Shown one piece after another: positions 58,763-64,000 of a stretch of 64,000 nucleotides of DNA. The translations under genes and the position numbers were made by a program. This DNA comes from Oscillospiraceae bacterium (GTDB lineage Bacteria > Bacillota > Clostridia > Oscillospirales > Ruminococcaceae): contig JAJQIF010000011.1 of assembly GCA_021199355.1 (NCBI GenBank), positions 1 to 64,000 of the forward strand, written 5' to 3'. How positions within the stretch are numbered: position 1 is the stretch's first letter; every line of letters begins with the position of its first letter. Below the pieces are notes generated by a model. It ran no database searches. It was not told the origin of the DNA and was given only the letters and a program-made list of their open reading frames with translations.

Positions 58763-59992
58763 TTATGAACGATAGTCGGCGTTGATTTTAACGTAGTCAT
58801 ATGTCAGGTCACAGCCCCATGCCGTGGCGGTTGCTTTTCCGTCGTGGACATCGGCGATAACCGTCACTTCGGGTTCCGAAAGAATCTTTGTGGCGAATTC
58901 TTCGGAGTAGTCCGTCGCCATGCCGTTCTCGACGACCCGGAGCTTTCCTGCGGCACTGATGAAGTACAAATCGGTTGTATCGGGATTGAACTTCGCACCC
59001 GAATAGCCGAGAGCGCAGAGGATTCTTCCCCAGTTGGCGTCATGCCCGTATATTGCCGCTTTCGTCAGGCTCGAGCAGACGACCGACTTTGCAAGAGTTT
59101 TTGCTGTCTCTTTGTCGGAGGCGTTCACAACTTTTACTTCCAAGAGAGCCGTGCAACCCTCGCCGTCGCCGGCAATCTTCTTGGCGAGCGTTTCGGTGAC
59201 GATGCGAAGAGCTTTGCAGAAGAGTTCATAATCTTCATTCTCAGCAATAATCTCCGGATTTCCGGCAAGACCGTTCGCCATGAGAATTACCGTGTCGTTC
59301 GTCGAGGTGTCGCCGTCGACCGAAATCATGTTGAATGTGTCCTGAATGTCGGCTTTGAGCGCCTTCGTAAGAAGCTCTTTCGAAATAGCAATGTCAGATG
59401 TGATGAAGCAGAGCATCGTGCACATATTCGGGTGAATCATGCCGGAGCCTTTGCACATGCCGCCGATTGTGACGGTCTTGCCGCCGAGCTCAAACCTGAC
59501 GGCGACCTCCTTCGGCTTTGTATCCGTGGTCATGATTGCTTTTTCAGCCGCAGTGCCGTGGGCTTCATCGGCGCCGAGTCTTTCGGAAAGTGCTCTGACG
59601 CCCGCCTTGAGCTTGTCAACCGGGAGCTGTTTGCCGATAACGCCTGTTGAAGCTACCAAAACCGAGCCCTCGCCGAGCCCGAGAACCGACTTAGCTTCGT
59701 CCGAAACTTCATTACAGCAGTCGAAGCCCTCTTTGCCGGTGCAGGCGTTGGCGATGCCGGAATTTATGACTATTGCTTGCGAAGTTTCGTAGCTCTCGAC
59801 AATCTCTTTATCGAAGAGGACGGGAGCGGCTTTCACAAGGTTTGTCGTGAACGTTCCCGCAGTGACGGCAGGAACCGAGCTTAAAATCATAGCCATATCG
59901 TCCCGCCCCTGATATTTTATTCCCGCCGCATAAGAACCGGCAGAAAAGCCGATAGCGGCAGTTACGCCGCCCGAAATTTTTTCGATTTTCAT
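58763..59992 (-). CDS. argJ: Ornithine acetyltransferase/N-acetylglutamate synthase
   Basis: 409 residues. The self-cleavage site lies in [15 protein letters not shown], where the threonine of CTML becomes the N-terminal nucleophile of the beta chain. [15 protein letters not shown] and [15 protein letters not shown] are also conserved. It recycles the acetyl group from N-acetylornithine to glutamate. AGAGGGA precedes the ATG. Confidence 0.96.
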   Translation of the reverse strand: MKIEKISGGVTAAIGFSAGSYAAGIKYQGRDDMAMILSSVPAVTAGTFTTNLVKAAPVLFDKEIVESYETSQAIVINSGIANACTGKEGFDCCNEVSDEAKSVLGLGEGSVLVASTGVIGKQLPVDKLKAGVRALSERLGADEAHGTAAEKAIMTTDTKPKEVAVRFELGGKTVTIGGMCKGSGMIHPNMCTMLCFITSDIAISKELLTKALKADIQDTFNMISVDGDTSTNDTVILMANGLAGNPEIIAENEDYELFCKALRIVTETLAKKIAGDGEGCTALLEVKVVNASDKETAKTLAKSVVCSSLTKAAIYGHDANWGRILCALGYSGAKFNPDTTDLYFISAAGKLRVVENGMATDYSEEFATKILSEPEVTVIADVHDGKATATAWGCDLTYDYVKINADYRS

Positions 59993-60003
59993 TGTAATTC
60001 CCT

Positions 60004-60468
60004 CTATAGATTTCTTTTTATTTTATTTTCGTCATTGAGAACCAAATCATAGACGTTTACGTCCTCCCTCGGCGACCAGCCGGTCGATTGCCAGAAGGAG
60101 TTGCCGAGGCGGTTTTGCTTGAAGGCGATGAGGCTTATTTTGTTGACGCCGTCGGCTTTCAGAGCCTCGGTGCAGAACCGCACCATGTCCGAGCCGATGC
60201 CGTGGTTGCGGTAGCTTCTTTCGACGCAGACGTGATAGAAATAGCCCGTTCTGCCGTCGCTCCCGCAGAGAATAGTCCCGACAAGCTTGCCGTCGAGCTC
60301 AGCAACGACGCTCAGTCCCGGGTTCCTCGCGAGAAAGCGTTTTACGCCGTCATACGAGTCGTCAATACTGCGAATCGCGAATCCCTCGATGCTCTCCCAG
60401 AGGGTGAACACCTCGGGGTAGTCTGCTATTGTCATGGGGCGCAAATTCGCGCCGGATTTATTCTCCAT
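60004..60468 (-). CDS. GNAT-family N-acetyltransferase in the arg operon
   Basis: 154 residues with the acetyl-CoA motif YRNHGIGSDMVRFC and VAELDGKLVGTILCGSDG, of the YpeA/RimI-like type. It sits between argC and argJ with 11-13 bp gaps, so it is surely co-transcribed. Possible roles are acetylating glutamate to prime the cycle or acting on another amine; sequence alone does not decide. Confidence 0.85.
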   Translation of the reverse strand: MENKSGANLRPMTIADYPEVFTLWESIEGFAIRSIDDSYDGVKRFLARNPGLSVVAELDGKLVGTILCGSDGRTGYFYHVCVERSYRNHGIGSDMVRFCTEALKADGVNKISLIAFKQNRLGNSFWQSTGWSPREDVNVYDLVLNDENKIKRNL

Positions 60469-60481
60469 TTTGTGCTCCTAA

Positions 60482-61522
60482 TCAGACGGGAAGTTGGTCG
60501 ATTCCCTTAGCCTCGGGGAGACCAAACATCAGGTTCATGTTCTGAATCGCCTGTCCTGCGGCACCCTTGACCATGTTGTCGATGGCGCCCATCATGATGA
60601 CACGGTTTGTGCGCTCGTCCAGTTTGCAGGAAACGTCGGCAAGGTTCGAGCCACGAACCCATCTTGTCTCGGTCGGCACGCCATACGGGAGGACACGGAC
60701 GAAATGCTCGTCCTTGTAGCAGGCTTCATACGCCGCATGGAGCTCCTCCGGAGTTACGGATTTTGCGAGGCTTGCGTATGCCGTCACCAAGATTCCTCTT
60801 TGCATCGGAACGAGATGCGGGGTGAAGCTGATTCTTATGTCACGTCCTGCAATATTCGACAACTGCTCTTCAATTTCGGGAACATGCCGATGTGCGGCGA
60901 CGGAATAAGCCTTGATGGATTCATTGACCTCGCAGAAGAGGTTTGCGGTCTTCGCACCTCTGCCGGCGCCCGAGGTGCCGCTCTTTGCGTCGATGATAAT
61001 CGTGTCGGGGTCTATGTAGCCCGCCTTGAGAAGCGGATAGATGCTTAAGAATGAGCAGGTCGGATAGCAACCCGGGTTAGCAATGAGCCGGGCGCTTTTT
61101 ATTTTATCCCGATTGATTTCGGGCAAGCCATAGACGGCTTCTTTGATGAATTCGGGGCAGGGATGATGAATCTTGTACCACTGCTCATAGATTTCGGGGT
61201 CGGTTATTCTGAAATCGGCGCTGAGATCGATAATCTTGCATTCCGAAAGAATTTCCTCGGTCACCTGAGAGGCGCAAAAGCCCTGCGGAGTGGCGGTGAA
61301 GATAACGTCGCAATTCTTCGACATTTCCGTCATATCCTCGCCACAGCATTCGTCGTCTTCATAATCACGAAGAGCGCCGTATTCGTTCGAGAAGGGCGTT
61401 CCGGCATAGCTACGCGACCCGAGCCCGACGATTTCCACGTCATCTCTCTGTTTCAACAATCTTACCAACTCGGCACCGGCATAACCCGTCGCACCGATAA
61501 TACCTACTTTTATTTTGCTCAT
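60482..61522 (-). CDS. argC: N-acetyl-gamma-glutamyl-phosphate reductase
   Basis: 346 residues. The NADP-binding start KVGIIGATGYAGAELVRLL, the active-site cysteine in LIANPGCYPTCS, and SGTSGAGRGAK are diagnostic, with HRHVPEIEEQL further on. It reduces the acyl phosphate from ArgB to the semialdehyde. It leads the operon. Confidence 0.97.
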   Translation of the reverse strand: MSKIKVGIIGATGYAGAELVRLLKQRDDVEIVGLGSRSYAGTPFSNEYGALRDYEDDECCGEDMTEMSKNCDVIFTATPQGFCASQVTEEILSECKIIDLSADFRITDPEIYEQWYKIHHPCPEFIKEAVYGLPEINRDKIKSARLIANPGCYPTCSFLSIYPLLKAGYIDPDTIIIDAKSGTSGAGRGAKTANLFCEVNESIKAYSVAAHRHVPEIEEQLSNIAGRDIRISFTPHLVPMQRGILVTAYASLAKSVTPEELHAAYEACYKDEHFVRVLPYGVPTETRWVRGSNLADVSCKLDERTNRVIMMGAIDNMVKGAAGQAIQNMNLMFGLPEAKGIDQLPV

Positions 61523-61552
61523 ACAAATATCCCCTTTAAGTCACATGCAACA

Positions 61553-61581
61553 ATTATACATGATATTCATCTTTTTTGCAA
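61553..61581 (-). promoter_or_regulatory. Promoter of the arg operon, with possible ARG box
   Basis: On the minus strand, TTGCAA (61581-61576), 17-bp spacer, TATAAT (61558-61553). The spacer and -10 contain ATGAATATCATGTATAAT, loosely like an ArgR/AhrC ARG box (TGAAT.....ATTCA), so arginine repression is plausible. Confidence 0.65.
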
Positions 61582-61591
61582 TAGTTATTTT

Positions 61592-61660
61592 TGTAGGGGC
61601 GGATATTATCCGCCCGAAAAGTTTTCGCAAAGATGCGGGCGGATGATATCCGCCCCTACA
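61592..61660. repeat. Dispersed palindrome (family 2, copy B)
   Basis: TGTAGGGGCGGATATTATCC... with inverted arm ...GGATGATATCCGCCCCTACA around an 18-bp spacer. It lies between the divergent arg promoter and the mraZ promoter. Confidence 0.85.
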
Positions 61661-61719
61661 CTAATCGCCTTTATCGAGAAAAAATTTCTCCGAAATCGAA
61701 AATACCTTGAAATTCCCTA

Positions 61720-61748
61720 TTGCATTTTGGAAAATATAATGCTATAAT
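61720..61748 (+). promoter_or_regulatory. Promoter of the mraZ/dcw cluster
   Basis: TTGCAT (61720-61725), 17-bp spacer, TATAAT (61743-61748). Confidence 0.75.
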
Positions 61749-61758
61749 TGGTGTACTG

Positions 61759-61793
61759 AGTGGTATCGAGTGTTAAAAGGTGGCAATAAGTGA
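61759..61793 (+). promoter_or_regulatory. MraZ operator: four direct boxes at 10-bp spacing
   Basis: AGTGG (61759), AGTGT (61769), GGTGG (61779) and AGTGA (61789) are spaced exactly one helical turn apart at the transcript start. MraZ is known to bind such direct repeats and repress its own cluster. Confidence 0.78.
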
Positions 61794-61803
61794 GGTGAAT
61801 CCG

Positions 61804-62238
61804 ATGCCGGAAGAGTTAAAAATGAGCGGCGAGCTCCCTTATACGATTGACGTGAAGGGCAGAATGAGCTTCCCGCAAAGATTTCGTGACGTATTGGGCG
61901 ACAGCTTTGTCTTGACAAGAGGCGCAGACCATCGGCTGGTTGCATACTCAACCGAGCATTGGAACACACTTCGTGACAAGATTTCACTCATGCGTGAGGG
62001 CAAGGACAAGGAAATCCTCAAGCAGATTTACATCAAGGGAGCTATTCAGGTCGAAACGGATAAGCTCGGAAGAATTCTGGTGCCACAGGCTTTGAGAGAA
62101 TACGCCCGGCTCCTCAAGGACGTTTATGTCGTCGGAGCTATCGACACGGCGGAAATCTGGGACAAGAACACCTATGAAGAGTTCACGCAGTCGATTTCGC
62201 CGGATGACCTCTATGCGGCTCTTGAAGCGTTGGAATAA
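61804..62238 (+). CDS. mraZ: Transcriptional regulator MraZ
   Basis: 144 residues from the ATG after GAGGTGA; an upstream GTG lies inside the operator. Two AbrB-like halves are seen: YTIDVKGRMSFPQRFRDVL and VETDKLGRILVPQALREYA (the DxxGR motifs). It represses the division and cell-wall cluster through the boxes upstream. Confidence 0.96.
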   Translation: MPEELKMSGELPYTIDVKGRMSFPQRFRDVLGDSFVLTRGADHRLVAYSTEHWNTLRDKISLMREGKDKEILKQIYIKGAIQVETDKLGRILVPQALREYARLLKDVYVVGAIDTAEIWDKNTYEEFTQSISPDDLYAALEALE

Positions 62239-62256
62239 AGAAATAAGGAAAGTTTC

Positions 62257-63180
62257 ATGGAATTTCGGCATATACCGGTTCTACTGGATGAGTGTATAGA
62301 CGGACTTAATATCAAGCCCGACGGGATTTACGTTGACGGCACGGCAGGCGGTGCGGGGCACTCAAGAGCGATTGCAAAAAAGCTTGTCACGGGCAAGCTC
62401 ATAGCGATTGACCGCGACCCCGAGGCTGTGGAGGTCGCCCGTGAGCGGCTTTTCGGACTGAACGCCACAGTTGTGGAAGGGACGTTCGGAAACGTCGACA
62501 AGATACTTGACGAGCAGGGAATCGAGGGCATCGACGGCTTGCTCCTTGATATCGGCGTCAGCTCCTATCAGCTTGATAATCCCGACAGAGGGTTCTCCTA
62601 TCACTCGGAAGAGAGCGATCTCGACATGAGAATGAGCGAGAGTGGACTTAGCGCCCGGGACGTCGTCAACACATATTCGTATGAAGATTTAACGAGAATT
62701 CTCTTTGAGTACGGCGAAGAAAAGTTTGCGAAGAGCATCGCCTCGAACATCGTCAAAGAGCGTGAAAAGAACGAGATAAAAACCGTCGGCGATCTGGCGG
62801 ATATAATAAGAGAGTCGGTTCCGGCAAAGGTGAAGCGGGAGAAGAATCCCTGCAAGAAGACCTTTCAGGCAATCAGAATAGAAGTAAACAACGAGTTTGG
62901 CGAGCTTTCGGAAGCGTTGGACAAGGGCTTTGAGCGCTTGAAGCCGGGCGGAAGGCTTTGCGTGATTACCTTCCACTCGCTCGAGGACAGAATGGTGAAG
63001 CAGAGATTTCTTAGCTTCGCGCAGGGCTGTATCTGCCCGCCCGAGTTCCCCGTGTGCGTATGCGGCAGAACCCCGAGGGGCAAGATAATCACCAAAAAGC
63101 CCATCGAACCGAGCGAAGCGGAGTTAGAGAGCAATAATCGAAGCCATTCGGCTAAGCTACGCATAATAGAAAAACTGTAG
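62257..63180 (+). CDS. rsmH: 16S rRNA m4C1402 methyltransferase
   Basis: 307 residues. HIPVLLDECIDGL, the SAM-binding YVDGTAGGAGHSRAI, LLDIGVSSYQLD and FHSLEDRMVKQRFL are diagnostic. It acts with RsmI on the 30S decoding centre. Its TAG stop is formed by the start of a family 2 repeat. Confidence 0.96.
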   Translation: MEFRHIPVLLDECIDGLNIKPDGIYVDGTAGGAGHSRAIAKKLVTGKLIAIDRDPEAVEVARERLFGLNATVVEGTFGNVDKILDEQGIEGIDGLLLDIGVSSYQLDNPDRGFSYHSEESDLDMRMSESGLSARDVVNTYSYEDLTRILFEYGEEKFAKSIASNIVKEREKNEIKTVGDLADIIRESVPAKVKREKNPCKKTFQAIRIEVNNEFGELSEALDKGFERLKPGGRLCVITFHSLEDRMVKQRFLSFAQGCICPPEFPVCVCGRTPRGKIITKKPIEPSEAELESNNRSHSAKLRIIEKL

Positions 63181-63205
63181 GGGCGGATATCATCCGCCCG
63201 AAACC
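63176..63205 (+). repeat. Dispersed palindrome, half element (family 2, copy C)
   Basis: TGTAGGGGCGGATATCATCC then GCCCGAAACC, matching the left arm of copies A and B; the inverted arm is absent. It overlaps the rsmH stop and ends just upstream of the ftsL-like gene RBS. Confidence 0.8.
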
Positions 63206-63220
63206 AAAGGACGTGAAAAA

Positions 63221-63724
63221 ATGGCGTATCGTGACGACAATTTAGCTTATGATATTTCGGTCTATGAGCCGAAGAGCAATGTCCAGCCGAAGACTCAGCC
63301 GAAGGCGGAGCCAAAGCGCAAGCCCCGTATCGAAATACGGCATAACACAATCGCTCTGCCGCAGAACCTCTTCACGATTTTCGTAACCGCCGCAGTCGTC
63401 TTTGCGGTGATGTTCGCACTTCTCTATGGTAAGGTCGAGAGCAACCGTCTCTTCAACGAGATTTCGACGCTTGAGAGCAGTCTTTCGGAGCTCGAGAGCG
63501 ACAACGCAAGTCTCGCCGCCGAGTACGAGTCGAAAACATCGCTGAAGACCGTCGAGGAATACGCCCAGAACGTTCTTGGGCTTGAGAAACTGGACAAATC
63601 CCAGATTGAATATGTCGAGGTCGAGGCGGACACCGTCATCGAGGTTGTAGAAACGGAGAGCTCAAACATATTTGTAATCTTAAAAAACTGGTTTGACGAC
63701 CTGTTTGAATATCTTGGGTTCTGA
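63221..63724 (+). CDS. ftsL: FtsL/DivIC-type septum protein
   Basis: 167 residues: a Lys/Pro-rich cytoplasmic part (about 20-36), one membrane helix (about 50-70), an external coiled coil (SLSELESDNASLAAEY) and an acidic tail with a final amphipathic stretch. Position after rsmH and before the PBP gene identifies the FtsL role. It would bridge division proteins in the septum. Sequence identity within this family is always low. Confidence 0.82.
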   Translation: MAYRDDNLAYDISVYEPKSNVQPKTQPKAEPKRKPRIEIRHNTIALPQNLFTIFVTAAVVFAVMFALLYGKVESNRLFNEISTLESSLSELESDNASLAAEYESKTSLKTVEEYAQNVLGLEKLDKSQIEYVEVEADTVIEVVETESSNIFVILKNWFDDLFEYLGF

Positions 63725-63760
63725 TTAAATAGTATTGGTAATGAGATAAGTGTATCGAGG

Positions 63761-63809
63761 GAAAGTTAAGTTTTGCCTTCTTGAATATTGAAGGGTAAAC
63801 TTAGCTTTC
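63761..63809 (+). other. Long imperfect hairpin in the ftsL-PBP spacer
   Basis: GAAAGTTAAGTTT...CCTTC pairs with GAAGG...TAAACTTAGCTTTC around a TTGAATATT loop. No T run follows, so it is more likely an mRNA control or processing structure than a terminator. Confidence 0.45.
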
Positions 63810-63863
63810 TTCAGTAAGAGGCAAAAAGTCGGAACGTGTTATTTTTTGCAAGAAGGAGTTAAA

Positions 63864-64000
63864 ATGTCAGAACAAAAAAAGACAACTCCAAAAATGAAGC
63901 GGCGACTGATGATACCGCTACTGGCAATCATGATGGTGGCGCTTGTGTATGTCACATACACCATGTATCAGGTTGCGATTGTTGACAGTGAAACGTATCA
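63864..64000 (+). CDS. Penicillin-binding protein (SpoVD/FtsI type), N-terminal part
   Basis: The first 45 codons only; the gene runs off the window. AAGGAG precedes the ATG. A basic start (MSEQKKTTPKMKRRL), a membrane helix and AIVDSETYQ match the N-terminus of class B PBPs, and this is where pbpB/spoVD lies after ftsL. Transpeptidase motifs are outside the window. Confidence 0.72.
   Translation, partial: MSEQKKTTPKMKRRLMIPLLAIMMVALVYVTYTMYQVAIVDSETY

Noticed and set aside
1-64000. Prophage or integrative element
   Set aside because: No integrase, structural or conjugation genes were found; flanks are housekeeping operons.

Overview
The window looks like a chromosome segment of a spore-forming, Gram-positive gut-type Clostridia, most likely Oscillospirales/Ruminococcaceae. 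The reasons are an intact Spo0A, a CotH-family protein, the rimP-nusA-ylxR-ylxQ-infB-rbfA-nrnA-truB-ribF order, a four-cysteine L33, an L10 leader ahead of rplJL, GTG/TTG starts in overlapping operons, and many near-perfect TTGACA-17-TATAAT promoters. Assignment to a genus is not possible from the sequence alone.

Layout. 1-9.7 kb: tail of an Rpn/PD-(D/E)XK gene, an MdlB-type ABC exporter, a class I aminotransferase, a type I toxin-antitoxin (TA)-like locus, an XRE-M18 aminopeptidase fusion with an MTA/SAH nucleosidase, an OmpR/HisKA two-component pair and a short ROK-type regulator. 9.7-13.7 kb: rpmG-secE-nusG-rplK-rplA and, after a block of palindromic repeats, the L10 leader and rplJ-rplL. 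13.7-25.1 kb: spo0A, an orphan sugar-type binding lipoprotein, and a five-gene oligopeptide ABC importer whose proteins are unusual: a binding protein that appears circularly permuted, one ATPase with a long coiled-coil insertion and one with a membrane tail. 25.1-34.4 kb: a degenerate ApbE-like membrane protein with CotH, an AbrB/PIN TA pair, DegV, ClC, a CPA2 antiporter and a 1-phosphofructokinase-type kinase. 34.4-44.2 kb: a second type I-like locus, then the translation/transcription operon ending with gltX. 44.3-49.2 kb: a GldA/GldF/GldG/DUF4340 ABC operon. 49.5-56.5 kb: a type III (ToxIN-like) TA module, ppx-ppk, a PIN protein with a small partner, and an EamA transporter. 56.6-61.6 kb: argC-GNAT-argJ-argB-argD on the minus strand. 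61.7-64 kb: start of the division/cell-wall cluster (mraZ, rsmH, ftsL-like, PBP).

Five candidate TA modules of four designs sit in the short gaps between housekeeping operons: two type I-like RNA/peptide loci, AbrB-PIN, ToxIN-like, and PIN plus a small protein. Two dispersed palindromic repeat families (three copies each) occupy gene ends, often overlapping stop codons. No tRNA, rRNA, CRISPR array or complete insertion sequence was seen. The best candidates for new biology are the permuted binding protein with its modified ATPases, and the two convergent-promoter type I-like loci that share one compact design.
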